A stretch of 64,000 bases of DNA from Gluconobacter roseus NBRC 3990 (GCF_006538885.1 NZ_BJLY01000003.1:1-64000), one strand, 5' to 3'. Positions 52,421-61,437 are shown, counted from the stretch's first letter. The notes: a model not told the origin generated them from the letters alone. Numbers and translations: made by a program.

Positions 52421-53953
52421 ATGGCCAAGAAAGCCCCCACTTCCTCTACCGTGAAACCGAAGGCCGCTCCGGCGCGCCGTACCTCGAAGGCCGCAGCCCC
52501 CAAGGCTGCTCCCGCAGCAGCCGGCAAGCCGCCCGCCCCGAACCCGCAGGCTGTTGCCCGCGTCTTCGAGATGATCCAGGAGCACGCGGCGGAATTCGTC
52601 GATCTGCGCTTTACGGACCCCAAGGGCAAGTGGCACCACACGACCCAGACGGTCTCGACCATCGAAGACGATACCTTCGTTGAAGGCTTCATGTTCGACG
52701 GCTCTTCCATCCAGGGCTGGAAGGCCATCAATGAGTCCGACATGGTCCTGCTTCCGGATCCGGAAACGGCCGTCATGGACCCGTTCTCCGCCAAGCCGCA
52801 GCTGATCCTGTTCTGCGACATCATCGATCCGAAGACGGGCAACTTCTACAACCGCGACCCGCGCTCGACCGCCAAGCTCGCAGAAGCCTACCTCAAGGAA
52901 GCCGGCTTCGGTGACACGGCGTTCTTCGGTCCGGAAGCCGAGTTCTTCATTTTCGACAACGTGCAGTTCGGCACAGGCCCGAATTTCGGCATGTACCAGC
53001 TCGACAGCATCGAAGGTCCCGGCGCTTCCCTGAAGGCTTATCCGGAAGGCAACATGGGCCACCGCCCTGTCGTCAAGGGTGGCTACTTCCCGGTCCCGCC
53101 GGTGGACAGCGAGAACGATCTGCGCGCCGAAATGCTCTCCACGATGGGCGAAATGGGCCTGCCGATCGAGAAGCATCACCACGAAGTCGCACAGTCCCAG
53201 CATGAGCTCGGCACGAAGTTCGACACGCTCGTGAAGTCCGCCGACTTCATGCAGATCTACAAGTACTGCGTGCACAACGTGGCCCATTCCTACGGCAAGA
53301 CAGCCACGTTCATGCCGAAGCCGATTGCGGGCGACAACGGTTCGGGCATGCATGTCCACCAGTCCATCTGGAAGGACGGCAAGCCGAACTTCGCTGGTGA
53401 CAAGTATGCCGACCTGTCCGATGAGGCGCTGTACTACATCGGTGGCATCATCAAGCATGCGAAGGCCCTGAACGCCTTCACGAACCCGTCCACCAACTCC
53501 TACAAGCGCCTGATTCCGGGTTTCGAAGCCCCCGTGCTTCTGGCTTACTCCGCTGCGAACCGTTCGGCATCCTGCCGTATCCCGCATGCGACGAACCCGA
53601 AGGCCAAGCGCGTTGAAGTCCGCTTCCCGGACCCGACCGCCAACCCGTACCTCGCCTTCGCCGCCATGCTGATGGCCGGCCTCGACGGCATCCGCAACAA
53701 GATCCATCCGGGCGAAGCCATGGACAAGGATCTGTACGAGCTGCCGAAGGAAGAGCTGGCCCAGATCCCGACGGTCTGCGGTTCGCTCCGTGAAGCTCTC
53801 GAAGCCCTCAAGGAAGACCATGCCTTCCTGCTCGAAGGCGGCGTCTTCACCAAGGACCAGATCGAAAGCTACATCGACATCAAGTGGCCGGAAGTCTACA
53901 AGTTCGAACACACGCCGCATCCGGCAGAGTTCGAGATGTACTACTCGGTCTGA
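52421..53953 (+). CDS. glnA: type I glutamine synthetase with basic N-terminal tail
   Basis: A 510-residue glutamine synthetase, assimilating ammonia into glutamine as a dodecamer. Motifs: [12 protein letters not shown] near residue 58, the [12 protein letters not shown] block, the ATP site [17 protein letters not shown], and the adenylylation tyrosine in [10 protein letters not shown]. The first ~43 residues are an extra Ala/Lys/Pro-rich tail not found in E. coli GlnA, resembling a histone H1-like tail. The ATG at 52421 is the first plausible start (AAGG ten bases ahead); another ATG at 52403 would add six residues. A terminator follows. Confidence 0.94.
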   Translation: MAKKAPTSSTVKPKAAPARRTSKAAAPKAAPAAAGKPPAPNPQAVARVFEMIQEHAAEFVDLRFTDPKGKWHHTTQTVSTIEDDTFVEGFMFDGSSIQGWKAINESDMVLLPDPETAVMDPFSAKPQLILFCDIIDPKTGNFYNRDPRSTAKLAEAYLKEAGFGDTAFFGPEAEFFIFDNVQFGTGPNFGMYQLDSIEGPGASLKAYPEGNMGHRPVVKGGYFPVPPVDSENDLRAEMLSTMGEMGLPIEKHHHEVAQSQHELGTKFDTLVKSADFMQIYKYCVHNVAHSYGKTATFMPKPIAGDNGSGMHVHQSIWKDGKPNFAGDKYADLSDEALYYIGGIIKHAKALNAFTNPSTNSYKRLIPGFEAPVLLAYSAANRSASCRIPHATNPKAKRVEVRFPDPTANPYLAFAAMLMAGLDGIRNKIHPGEAMDKDLYELPKEELAQIPTVCGSLREALEALKEDHAFLLEGGVFTKDQIESYIDIKWPEVYKFEHTPHPAEFEMYYSV

Positions 53954-53980
53954 TCCGGGTCAGAACATCCCCTCAACGGA

Positions 53981-54007
53981 AAGCCCGGCCTTCGTGCCGG
54001 GCTTTTC
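53981..54007 (+). terminator. rho-independent terminator after glnA
   Basis: AAGCCCGGC (53981-53989) and GCCGGGCTT (53996-54004) form a perfect 9-bp stem with a CTTCGT loop, then TT. It ends 28 bases beyond the glnA stop. Confidence 0.85.
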
Positions 54008-54038
54008 TGTTTCCAACACTCCACTTCAAGACGGCCCG

Positions 54039-54668
54039 ATGATCCCTCCCGCCCTTCAGGCCTTCTCCTCCTCCGCCCTGCCGATCCTCGACATCGCCGG
54101 CACGATCGTCTTTGCCATCTCGGGCGCGATCGAGGCCGCACGCTCACGTCTGACCATCGTGACGTTCATGTTCTTTGCCGCCATCACAGGCGTCGGCGGC
54201 GGCACCGTGCGGGACCTTCTGATCGGCGCGCCCGTCTTCTGGATGCACACCTCCGTCCCGATTGCGGCCTGCCTGCTTTCAGCCATCGCCGTCTGGTTCA
54301 CGCCAGCCCGCTTCTGGCCTGCCCGCGCGGTGGAGTGGTTCGACGGGCTTGGGATCGCAGCTTATGGCGTCTTCGGCTCAGCCAAGGCGCTGGCCTACGG
54401 AATCCCTCTGATTCCGGCGGCTCTGATGGGCATCGTCAGTGCCTGTATGGGCGGTATTTTCCGGGATGTGCTGGCAGGCGTGCCATCCATCATCATCCGG
54501 CCGGAACTCTATGTCACGGCCGTCGCCCTGGCATCAGGAACCTATGTCTCCCTGACAGCCCTGGGCCTGAACACCACGCTCGCAGCAGCCATCGCCGTTC
54601 TGGCCGGCTTCAGCCTGCGTGCAGCAGCACTCATCAAAGGGATCGGCCTGCCCCATTACCATCGCTAG
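54039..54668 (+). CDS. trimeric intracellular cation channel-type membrane protein (UPF0126)
   Basis: A 209-residue protein with about seven hydrophobic helices arranged in two repeats. The repeat motifs are AISGAIEAARS followed by GVGGGTVRDLLIG, and later GSAKAL with GGIFRDVLAGVPSIII. This is the YadS/YicG family, related to TRIC channels, with reported glycine or cation links for some members. Neighbouring glycine cleavage genes make the glycine-exporter link attractive but unproven. The ATG at 54039 gives a conventional N-terminus; no strong ribosome-binding site is seen. Confidence 0.85.
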   Translation: MIPPALQAFSSSALPILDIAGTIVFAISGAIEAARSRLTIVTFMFFAAITGVGGGTVRDLLIGAPVFWMHTSVPIAACLLSAIAVWFTPARFWPARAVEWFDGLGIAAYGVFGSAKALAYGIPLIPAALMGIVSACMGGIFRDVLAGVPSIIIRPELYVTAVALASGTYVSLTALGLNTTLAAAIAVLAGFSLRAAALIKGIGLPHYHR

Positions 54669-54691
54669 GTGACAGGCCTTTCCGGTACGCT

Positions 54692-54904
54692 TCAGGCGAT
54701 GACGTCGAACCCGACGTCTTCCACCACATGCTGCAACGCCACCGGCGTCACCTTCTGCTCATCATACTGAACGGCAGCCTGTCCCGGATCGAGCGTCACC
54801 TGTGCGGACGACACTCCGGGGACATTGGACAGCGCGGACTGCAATTTGCCCGAACATCCGTTGCACGACATCCCGTCGACCTTGAACGTCACCATCGAAA
54901 CCAT
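54692..54904 (-). CDS. heavy-metal-associated (CopZ-like) metallochaperone
   Basis: A 70-residue single HMA domain of the ferredoxin-like fold. The copper-binding motif MSCNGCSGKL has its cysteines at positions 14 and 17 from the ATG at 54904, which has AGGAGAG six bases before it. Such chaperones deliver Cu(I) to P-type ATPases; none is in the window. It is monocistronic or shares a transcript with the ABM gene 88 bases upstream. Confidence 0.92.
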   Translation of the reverse strand: MVSMVTFKVDGMSCNGCSGKLQSALSNVPGVSSAQVTLDPGQAAVQYDEQKVTPVALQHVVEDVGFDVIA

Positions 54905-54992
54905 AAGAGACTCTCCTGTCTTCCAGAGGCTGCTCCGCAAAGCAGTCGATGCCCGAATGGGGCATATTCAGACGAAAAAGCAAACAGCTATT

Positions 54993-55304
54993 TCAGGCCG
55001 CGTCAGCAGTTTCATCCAGCGGCTGGACCTTCATGATGTCGGCCTGCGCTCCGCACTTCGCAAGCGCCTCACCCAGAACCTTGAAATGCGGCGCGGCCAG
55101 ATGGGCCTCAAACCCGGCTTCCGAAGCCCAGACCTCATTGGCCACAAACCGGCCGGCCTTCTCGATATCCTTGCTGATCACATACTGGCGGCAGGCATCT
55201 TCCTTGCGGGATTCCACGACACAGGCTGCAAAAGCCTGTTCCGCAGCAGCGGCATGTTCAGCGGGAACCGTGACAACAGCCGTGATGTGAACCGTTTGGC
55301 TCAT
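54993..55304 (-). CDS. ABM-domain protein (putative quinol monooxygenase)
   Basis: A 103-residue single-domain protein with the antibiotic biosynthesis monooxygenase fold, YgiN-like. VHITAVVTVPAEHAAAAEQAF forms the first strand-helix, CRQYVISKDIEKAGRFVANEVWAS the middle, and the APHFKVLGEALAK helix near residue 78 matches the family HxxTxHF-type signature. Members act on quinols or reactive aldehydes; the substrate is unknown. The ATG at 55304 follows GAGGAGTT. A related gene lies at 60292-60594. Confidence 0.85.
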   Translation of the reverse strand: MSQTVHITAVVTVPAEHAAAAEQAFAACVVESRKEDACRQYVISKDIEKAGRFVANEVWASEAGFEAHLAAPHFKVLGEALAKCGAQADIMKVQPLDETADAA

Positions 55305-55364
55305 GATGGAACTCCTCATATCCGATAGAGCTGCCCTGCCTCGTTTTCCATGCAGGCGGGCAGC

Positions 55365-55378
55365 GTTTCACGTGAAAC
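55365..55378. other. parS site (ParB-binding palindrome)
   Basis: GTTTCACGTGAAAC, a perfect copy of the parS core, lies in the intergenic region between the ABM gene and gcvP, only 3.9 kb from the other perfect copy at 51471. Confidence 0.88.
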
Positions 55379-55433
55379 CATACCTCACTCCTTTGTGATA
55401 AAGAACCCGTGCCGGGTATCAGAGTCCGGACAG

Positions 55434-55468
55434 AAAAAAGGCGCCTTCCCGAAGGAAGACGCCTTTTC
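55434..55468 (-). terminator. rho-independent terminator after gcvP
   Basis: An AAAAGGCGCCTTCC-type half (55436-55449) pairs with GGAAGACGCCTTTT (55454-55467). Read on the minus strand, the stem is followed by TTTTTT. It is 26 bases beyond the gcvP stop codon. Confidence 0.88.
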
Positions 55469-55493
55469 AAAACATTAAACTGGAAAAAGCTTT

Positions 55494-58349
55494 TCAGCCT
55501 TCCGCGTAGGTCGAAATATCCGGGCAGGAACAGACAAGGTTCCGGTCCCCCCAGGCATTGTCCAGACGCCCGACAGGCGACCAGTATTTCGACGTATCCA
55601 CACCACCGGGGAAGCATCCTGCCTCACGGCTGTAGGAGCGCTCCCAGTCCCCTGCCAGATCCGCCGTCGTATGCGGCGCAAACCGCAGCGGGCTGTCTTC
55701 CATCCCGACGCGCCCGGCTTCGACCTCAGCAATTTCCGCACGGATGGCGATCATCGCATCGCAGAAGCGATCCAGCTCGCCTTTGCCTTCGGATTCCGTC
55801 GGCTCGATCATGAACGTCCCCGCTACCGGGAAGCTGACAGTCGGTGCGTGGAAGCCGTGATCAATCAGACGCTTGGCGATATCGTCCACCGTCACACCGA
55901 CCGCATCCTTCAGCGGACGCAGATCCACGATGCATTCATGCGCCGTAAAGCCATTCGTGCCGCGATACAGAACCGGATAATGCCCTTCCAGACGCGACGC
56001 GATGTAGTTCGCATTCAGGATCGCCATTGTCGTGGCCTGACGCAGCCCCTCATCGCCCATCATCATGATGTAAGCGGCAGAAATCGGCAGGATCGATGCC
56101 GAGCCATAAGGCGCTGCGGACACCGCAACCCCATGCTGTCCCGGCAGATACGGCGCGAGATGCTTGCCCACACCGATCGGACCCATGCCCGGCCCACCGC
56201 CGCCATGCGGAATGCAGAACGTCTTGTGCAGGTTGAAATGCGACACATCGGCGCCATACAGCCCCGGCCGCGCCAGCCCGACCTGCGCATTGAGGTTCGC
56301 GCCATCCAGATAGACCTGCCCACCCGCGGCATGAACCAGTTCACAAATTTCGACGATCCGCTCCTCGAACACGCCATGCGTAGACGGATAGGTGATCATG
56401 ATGGCCGCCACGCGCCCGTCATGCTGCGCGATCTTCGCCTTCAGATCCTCGACATCGACATTGCCGTTTTCATCGCAGGCCACGACCACAACCCGCATCC
56501 CGACCATCTGGGCGGACGCCGGATTGGTCCCGTGTGCGGAGGCCGGAATCAGGCAGACATCCCGGTTCTCATCGCCGCGAGCGCGGTGATAGCCCCGGAT
56601 CGCCAGAAGCCCCGCATATTCGCCCTGCGCACCGGAGTTCGGCTGAAGCGACACGGCGTCATACCCCGAAATCGCACAGAGCGTGCGCTCCAGATACGCG
56701 AACAGCTCGGCATAACCCTGAACCTGACCGGCGGGTGCAAACGGATGAATCCGCGAAAATTCCGGCCAGGTGATGGGGATCATCTCCGCCGTCGCATTGA
56801 GCTTCATCGTACACGAGCCCAGCGGGATCATCGTCCGGTCCAGCGCCAGATCCTTGTCCGCCAGCGCACGCATATAGCGCAGCAGATCCGTCTCGGAGCG
56901 GTGCGCATGGAACACCGGATGCGTCAGCAGCGGTGCCGTCCGCGACAGGGCTTCCGGCAGCGCATCCGCCACATCCAGCGCCTGCTCGATGGCCGACAGA
57001 TCCGCACCCTCGCCCGCGAACGCCGCCCAGACTGCACGGACCGTCTCCGGCGTCGTGGTCTCGTCACAGGACATGCCGATCCGGCCATTGCCCGCGTCAC
57101 GCAGATTGATGCCAGAAGCCACGGCGCGCGCCAGAACCTGTGGCGCAGCATCGCCAGTCTGAACAGTGATGGTGTCGAAGAACACATCCGTCTCGACCGT
57201 CACACCCAGAGCCTTCAGCCCGGCGGACAGGATCGCCGCCATCCGGTGCGTGCGTGCAGCAATCGCCTTCAGCCCTTCCGGACCGTGATAAACCGCATAC
57301 ATGGACGCGATGATCGCCAGCAGGGCCTGCGCCGTGCAGATATTGGACGTCGCCTTTTCGCGGCGGATATGCTGCTCACGCGTCTGAAGCGCCAGACGAT
57401 AGGCCGGCTTGCCCGCACTGTCGCGCGACACCCCAACCAGACGCCCCGGCATGTGCCGCTTGAACGCATCGCGCGTCGCCATGAACGCCGCATGTGGACC
57501 ACCGGCCCCCATCGGCACGCCATAACGCTGCATGGAGCCAATCGCGATATCCGCGCCCAGCGCGCCCGGGCTTTCCAGCAGAACCAGAGCCAGCGGATCA
57601 CAGGCCAGAGCCGCAATCGCGCCCTTTTCATGCAGCGCCGCGATCACCTTGCGCGGATCCCGCACCTGCCCCGAAGACCCCGGATAGGACAGCAGCGCGC
57701 CAAACACGGAGGACGCATCCAGATCCGTTTCCGGATCACCGACCACAACATCCCAGCCCAGCGGCTCGGCCCGCGTGCGGATCACGGCAATCGTCTGCGG
57801 ATGCGTATCGGCATCCACGAAGAACGCCGTCGCCTTCGACTTGCCCACGCGCTGCGCCAGCGCCATGGCTTCCGCACAGGCTGTGCCCTCGTCCAGCAGG
57901 GACGCATTGGCGATGTCGAGCCCCGTCAGATCCACTACCAGCGTCTGGAAGTTCAGCAGCGCCTCAAGACGGCCCTGACTGATCTCGGGCTGATACGGCG
58001 TGTAAGCCGTGTACCAGGCCGGATTTTCCAGGATGTTGCGCTGGATTACCGGCGGCAGAACCGTATCGTAATAGCCCTGCCCGATCATGGATGTCAGAAC
58101 CTGATTGCGCGAGGCGATCTGGCGCAGACGCGCCAGTGCATCCTGCTCGGTCAGGGCCACACCAATCCCGTGATCCCCGCGATCGAGAATGGCGGCCGGA
58201 ATGGTCTTGTCGATCAGGTCATCAAGGCTGGAAGCCCCCACGACACGCAGCATCTCTCCGATTTCGGAAGGGCGCGGGCCAATATGGCGGGAGCTGAAAT
58301 CTTCGGTCTGGGCAGGCCACAAGGTCGTCACAGGCAGGTTCTCTGGCAT
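55494..58349 (-). CDS. gcvP: glycine dehydrogenase (decarboxylating), P-protein
   Basis: A 951-residue homodimeric-type P-protein, PLP-dependent, that decarboxylates glycine and passes the aminomethyl group to the lipoyl arm of GcvH. N- and C-terminal halves are both present, as usual for the long form. The PLP lysine is in [16 protein letters not shown] (near residue 715), and FSSRHIGP is the characteristic start of the first half. It is the last gene of gcvT-gcvH-gcvP; an intrinsic terminator lies between gcvH and gcvP, so its expression may be lower or come from an extra promoter. Confidence 0.96.
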   Translation of the reverse strand: MPENLPVTTLWPAQTEDFSSRHIGPRPSEIGEMLRVVGASSLDDLIDKTIPAAILDRGDHGIGVALTEQDALARLRQIASRNQVLTSMIGQGYYDTVLPPVIQRNILENPAWYTAYTPYQPEISQGRLEALLNFQTLVVDLTGLDIANASLLDEGTACAEAMALAQRVGKSKATAFFVDADTHPQTIAVIRTRAEPLGWDVVVGDPETDLDASSVFGALLSYPGSSGQVRDPRKVIAALHEKGAIAALACDPLALVLLESPGALGADIAIGSMQRYGVPMGAGGPHAAFMATRDAFKRHMPGRLVGVSRDSAGKPAYRLALQTREQHIRREKATSNICTAQALLAIIASMYAVYHGPEGLKAIAARTHRMAAILSAGLKALGVTVETDVFFDTITVQTGDAAPQVLARAVASGINLRDAGNGRIGMSCDETTTPETVRAVWAAFAGEGADLSAIEQALDVADALPEALSRTAPLLTHPVFHAHRSETDLLRYMRALADKDLALDRTMIPLGSCTMKLNATAEMIPITWPEFSRIHPFAPAGQVQGYAELFAYLERTLCAISGYDAVSLQPNSGAQGEYAGLLAIRGYHRARGDENRDVCLIPASAHGTNPASAQMVGMRVVVVACDENGNVDVEDLKAKIAQHDGRVAAIMITYPSTHGVFEERIVEICELVHAAGGQVYLDGANLNAQVGLARPGLYGADVSHFNLHKTFCIPHGGGGPGMGPIGVGKHLAPYLPGQHGVAVSAAPYGSASILPISAAYIMMMGDEGLRQATTMAILNANYIASRLEGHYPVLYRGTNGFTAHECIVDLRPLKDAVGVTVDDIAKRLIDHGFHAPTVSFPVAGTFMIEPTESEGKGELDRFCDAMIAIRAEIAEVEAGRVGMEDSPLRFAPHTTADLAGDWERSYSREAGCFPGGVDTSKYWSPVGRLDNAWGDRNLVCSCPDISTYAEG

Positions 58350-58382
58350 TTCATGAAAGCAGTGGCGGAAATCGGGCAGGCT

Positions 58383-58416
58383 AAAGAAAAACGGGGCCTG
58401 CCAGCGCAGACCCCGT
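58383..58416 (-). terminator. intra-operon terminator between gcvH and gcvP
   Basis: On the minus strand ACGGGG (complement at 58411-58416) pairs with CCCCGT (58391-58396), with inner CTGC/GCAG pairs and a short loop, followed directly by TTTTTCTTT. It starts six bases after the gcvH stop codon. Confidence 0.75.
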
Positions 58417-58422
58417 ATTCCT

Positions 58423-58782
58423 TCAGAGGGTCTTGTACTGTTCGGCCGTCAGCAGGCCCTTGAGGTCGTCCGGGTTGGCAACCGTCATCCGGAAAATCCA
58501 GCCCTCACCTTCCGGATCCTTGCCCACCAGCGTCGGATCATCGGACAGCGCCTCGTTGAAGCCGGCCAGCGTGCCCGCAACCGGCGCATAGATGTCGGAT
58601 GCCGCCTTCACGGACTCAACGACAGCCGCCGCATCACCAGCGGCGACTTCCGTGCCCTCGTCCTTGGCTTCAACGAACACCAGTTCGCCCAGCTCTTCAG
58701 AAGCGTGTGCGGTGATGCCGACAGTCGCCTGCTCGCCATCGACGCGGATCCATTCATGGGACTTCGTGTAATAGGTCGTCAT
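58423..58782 (-). CDS. gcvH: glycine cleavage system H-protein
   Basis: A 119-residue lipoyl carrier shuttling the aminomethyl group between P, T and L proteins. The lipoylated lysine is in VVESVKAAS (Lys59), preceded by the [16 protein letters not shown] sheet and followed by the [10 protein letters not shown] turn; the length is typical. Start at the ATG 58782 is clear. It lies between gcvT (36 bases) and gcvP (73 bases, including a terminator). Confidence 0.97.
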   Translation of the reverse strand: MTTYYTKSHEWIRVDGEQATVGITAHASEELGELVFVEAKDEGTEVAAGDAAAVVESVKAASDIYAPVAGTLAGFNEALSDDPTLVGKDPEGEGWIFRMTVANPDDLKGLLTAEQYKTL

Positions 58783-58818
58783 TGCTGCTTTTTCCTGATC
58801 TGAAGTTCGACTGTAAGT

Positions 58819-59952
58819 TCAGCGCTTGAAGCCGGGTGCCACGAACGGCATCGCCCGCACATGCAGCGGCACATACTTGCCCCGCAGTTCCGCAAAGACG
58901 GGTGTATCCAGCGCCGCATAATCCGACGCGATATAGCCCATCGCAACAGGAGCCTTCACGCTCGGACCAAACGCCCCGGACGTAACCACTCCAATTTCCT
59001 TCTGCCCCTCGGCATCGGCAAAGAGCTTGGCCCCCGCCCGCACCGGAGCGCGACCTTCCGCCATCAGACCAACACGCTTGCGCGCCACGCCATCGCGCGT
59101 CTGCTTCAGAACGACATCCGCACCCGGATAGCCGCCTTCGCGCACACCGCCCTCACGACGCGCCTTCTGGATCGCCCAGCCCAGCGCCGCCTCGACCGGC
59201 GTGGTCGTGACATCAATATCATTGCCATACAGGCACAGCCCGGCCTCAAGACGCAGCGAATCCCGCGCTCCCAGACCGATCGGCAGCACATCCGCCTGCG
59301 CCAGGATCGCGCGTGCGACCCTGTCAGCATCCGCGCCCGCACAACCGATCTCGAACCCGTCCTCACCCGTATAACCGGAGCGCGACACCGTCACAGGCAC
59401 ACCGGACAGTTCGGTCTCGATCACATCCATGAAGCGCATGTCCTTCACGGCCGGGCAGAGCGGCGCCAGAGCCGCTTCCGCCGCCGGGCCCTGAAGCGCC
59501 ATGAGCGCACGGTCGAACTGGCGCGTCACCACACAGCGATCGGACAGCGCCTTCTCGATCCGGTCCGCGTCCTGAACCTTACAGCCCGCATTGACGACAA
59601 CCAGCAGGTCCTTGCCCATATTGGCGACCATCAGATCATCCAGAATTCCGCCTTCCTCATTGGTCAGCAGTCCATAACGCTGACGCCCGGCAGCAAGCCC
59701 GACGAAATCAGCCGGAACCAGCGTTTCCAGAGCCGCAGCCGCGTCCTTCACATCCCCGCTTTTCGCGGCAATGCGGATCTGGCCCATATGGGAGACGTCA
59801 AACAGACCGGCTTTTTCGCGCGTATGCAGATGCTCGGTCATCAGCCCGGCAGGGAACTGGATCGGCATTTCAAAGCCTGCGAACGGCACCATCTTCGCGC
59901 CAAGTTCCAGATTCAGATCATAAAGAGGAGTACGCTGGAGGGATTCAGTCAT
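58819..59952 (-). CDS. gcvT: aminomethyltransferase (glycine cleavage T-protein)
   Basis: A 377-residue tetrahydrofolate-dependent enzyme releasing ammonia and making methylene-THF. Seen are LFDVSHMGQIRI near residue 49, the folate-site GYTGEDGFEIG near 195 and the RDSLRLEAGLCLYGNDID block near 230. It is the first gene downstream of a tandem glycine riboswitch, so it is probably induced by glycine. Confidence 0.96.
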   Translation of the reverse strand: MTESLQRTPLYDLNLELGAKMVPFAGFEMPIQFPAGLMTEHLHTREKAGLFDVSHMGQIRIAAKSGDVKDAAAALETLVPADFVGLAAGRQRYGLLTNEEGGILDDLMVANMGKDLLVVVNAGCKVQDADRIEKALSDRCVVTRQFDRALMALQGPAAEAALAPLCPAVKDMRFMDVIETELSGVPVTVSRSGYTGEDGFEIGCAGADADRVARAILAQADVLPIGLGARDSLRLEAGLCLYGNDIDVTTTPVEAALGWAIQKARREGGVREGGYPGADVVLKQTRDGVARKRVGLMAEGRAPVRAGAKLFADAEGQKEIGVVTSGAFGPSVKAPVAMGYIASDYAALDTPVFAELRGKYVPLHVRAMPFVAPGFKR

Positions 59953-60035
59953 ATGGAAAGCCCCGGACCAATCTATCTAAAGACGTGAAGATGCAGACGA
60001 CTCCGGCTCCCCGCAAAAACGGGTCGGAAAGACGT

Positions 60036-60192
60036 CGCCCCTTCTGTCCTTTCGCCTGAGATCGCTATCCCGTCGGCGGATGCGTCCAGCGCACCTCTCT
60101 CCAGAATGTCCTGACCGCCTCGGTCCTTTGGCCTGAGAGTTTCCGGGGCGGTTGCTCCTTCGGCGCCAGCCTGACGGCTGGTCTCTCCCGTG
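60036..60192 (-). ncRNA. tandem glycine riboswitch (gcvT leader)
   Basis: Read on the minus strand, the first aptamer starts GGGAGAGACC, contains GCCGAAGGAGCAA and ends CTCAGGCCAAAGGACCGAG. After a short linker the second aptamer starts GGAGAGAGGTGC, contains GCCGACGGGATAGC and ends CTCAGGCGAAAGGACAGA. The doubled CAGGC-AAAGGAC cores are diagnostic. It lies 84 bases before gcvT and should switch the operon on when glycine binds. Confidence 0.95.
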
Positions 60193-60291
60193 TCGGTCAT
60201 CTCGATCCTGCCAGTTTCCGAAAAACTCCGCAATCGTTACGATCGCTCATGCGTTGGGTCTTTTGTCCTGCAACACGCAAAGGAGAACGTC

Positions 60292-60594
60292 ATGGCTGGC
60301 GAACTGACGGTCATCGCCGAATTCGAGACCACACCTGCGACATACGAAAAGTTCCTCGAAGCCTGCGCCTATGACAGCGAGCGCTCCGTGGCTGACGAAT
60401 CCGGCTGCCACAGCTTCACGGTCCTGTCCCCCGAAACGGAAGCCGACACGGTCATTCTCGTGGAAGTCTATACCGACCGCGCTGCCTTCGAAGAGCACCT
60501 CAAGACCCCGCATTTCGGGGTGTTTGCAAAAGCTGTAAAAGATCTGGAGATCAAGGAACGCAGTGTCCGCTTCCTGAAGAAGAGAGCCCCCTGA
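60292..60594 (+). CDS. ABM-domain protein (putative quinol monooxygenase), second copy
   Basis: A 100-residue single-domain protein with the antibiotic biosynthesis monooxygenase fold. LTVIAEFETTPATYEKFLEA forms strand 1 and helix 1, CHSFTVLSPETEADTVILVEVY the middle sheet, and EEHLKTPHFGVFAKAV the family helix with the conserved HF. The ATG at 60292 has AAAGGAGAACG in front. It is divergent from the glycine cleavage operon and only three bases before the DUF333 lipoprotein gene, so those two form an operon. Related to the protein at 54993-55304. Confidence 0.88.
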   Translation: MAGELTVIAEFETTPATYEKFLEACAYDSERSVADESGCHSFTVLSPETEADTVILVEVYTDRAAFEEHLKTPHFGVFAKAVKDLEIKERSVRFLKKRAP

Positions 60595-60597
60595 ACA

Positions 60598-60879
60598 ATG
60601 CATCTTTCAAGCACGAAACGCCTCCTCGCCATCACCCTCCTGTGCGGCACGGTGTCCGCCTGTGCCTCACATCCGCAGCACAATCCCCGCCAGCGCCTGA
60701 TCGGCATCCCCAACCCCGCCAGCGTTTACTGCACGCAGCAGGGTGGTCGCCACGGCGATGTCCGGACCGCTGGCGGCGAAACCGGCATCTGCACTTTCCC
60801 GCCCAACCAGGTCTGCGATGAGTGGACGCTCTATCGCGAACACCGCTGCGTCGCTCCCCTGGCCAAAATGGCGCCCTGA
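60598..60879 (+). CDS. DUF333 lipoprotein
   Basis: A 93-residue lipoprotein. The signal peptide ends in the lipobox VSAC (Cys22), to be processed by Lgt and signal peptidase II. The rest is one DUF333 domain: NPASVYCTQQGG, an intervening GETGICTFP, then CDEWTLYREHRC, with cysteines likely forming disulfides in the periplasm. Function of the domain is unknown, although it was once labelled hemolysin-like. It follows the ABM gene by three bases. Confidence 0.9.
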   Translation: MHLSSTKRLLAITLLCGTVSACASHPQHNPRQRLIGIPNPASVYCTQQGGRHGDVRTAGGETGICTFPPNQVCDEWTLYREHRCVAPLAKMAP

Positions 60880-60887
60880 TTTTCCAG

Positions 60888-60921
60888 CCCGGTCAGGCCC
60901 TAACGGGGCCGCCGGGTTTTT
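60888..60921 (+). terminator. terminator after the DUF333 gene
   Basis: CCCGG near 60888-60892 pairs with CCGGG at 60912-60916, with an inner GGCCC/GGGCC stem, followed by TTTTT. It separates the lipoprotein gene from marR. Confidence 0.75.
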
Positions 60922-60930
60922 CATAATCCA

Positions 60931-60952
60931 AATACATAACATGTTATGTATT
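60931..60952. promoter_or_regulatory. perfect 22-bp palindrome, probable MarR operator
   Basis: AATACATAACA is followed without spacer by its exact reverse complement TGTTATGTATT. MarR-family dimers bind such AT-rich palindromes next to their own gene, and this one lies 27 bases before the proposed start at 60979. It overlaps an upstream in-frame ATG, which is why the later start is preferred. Confidence 0.8.
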
Positions 60953-60978
60953 CTATCCACACGTTCCCCGGAATCCGT

Positions 60979-61407
60979 ATGACTGCCCCTTCTCCGCTCA
61001 GCGCCCTGACCACGCGCAACACCAGGCTCTTCACGCTCCTGCTGGAACGCGAACTCAAAAAGACAGGCCTGCGGATCGGTCAGCTTCCCGTGCTGCAGGC
61101 TTTGCAGGACGGAAAGACCCTCAATCAGAAAGCCCTCGCGGATTTTGCGGATATCGAACAGCCAGGCATGACGACACTTCTCGCCCGGATGGAGCGCGAC
61201 GGCCTGATCCAGCGCGAACCAGACCCGACAGACCGCCGCAGCACACTGGTCACACTGACACCGGACGGTCAGCGGAAAAGCCGGAATATCGTTCCTGCTA
61301 TGGAACATTTAACCGACATGGCACTCAAGGGGTTCACACCCCTCGAACGCGACATTCTCGTAACGCTTCTGGAACGGATCAACAGCAGCCTGAAAAGCCA
61401 GCTGTAG
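60979..61407 (+). CDS. MarR family transcriptional regulator
   Basis: A 142-residue winged-helix regulator. The recognition region is LNQKALADFADIEQPGMTTLLARMERDGLI (in parts: ALADF, then MTTLLARMERDGL), followed by the wing DPTDRRSTLVTLT, both typical of MarR. Such proteins repress their own gene and neighbouring efflux or stress genes until a phenolic or oxidant ligand binds. The ATG at 60979 is preferred because the earlier in-frame ATG at 60946 lies in the operator palindrome. It converges on speE across a strong bidirectional hairpin. Target genes other than itself are not evident. Confidence 0.88.
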   Translation: MTAPSPLSALTTRNTRLFTLLLERELKKTGLRIGQLPVLQALQDGKTLNQKALADFADIEQPGMTTLLARMERDGLIQREPDPTDRRSTLVTLTPDGQRKSRNIVPAMEHLTDMALKGFTPLERDILVTLLERINSSLKSQL

Positions 61408-61408
61408 C

Positions 61409-61437
61409 TGCCTGCCCCTTTAATGAAGGGGCAGGCA
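61409..61437. terminator. bidirectional hairpin between marR and speE
   Basis: TGCCTGCCCCTT (61409-61420) and AAGGGGCAGGCA (61426-61437) form a perfect 12-bp stem with a TAATG loop, between the convergent stop codons at 61407 and 61443. T runs are lacking, so activity may rest on the very stable stem. Confidence 0.65.

Noticed and set aside
52253-53920. 555-codon open frame antisense to glnA
   Set aside because: Composition is that of a reverse-strand shadow of a strongly codon-biased gene; no family signature.
55671-58463. 930-codon open frame antisense to gcvP
   Set aside because: It is Arg/His/Gln-rich, without domain features, and exactly mirrors the high-GC gcvP gene; typical antisense shadow.
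60951-60961. DnaA-box-like CTATCCACA near marR
   Set aside because: It is a single near match without companions, so no origin can be inferred from it.
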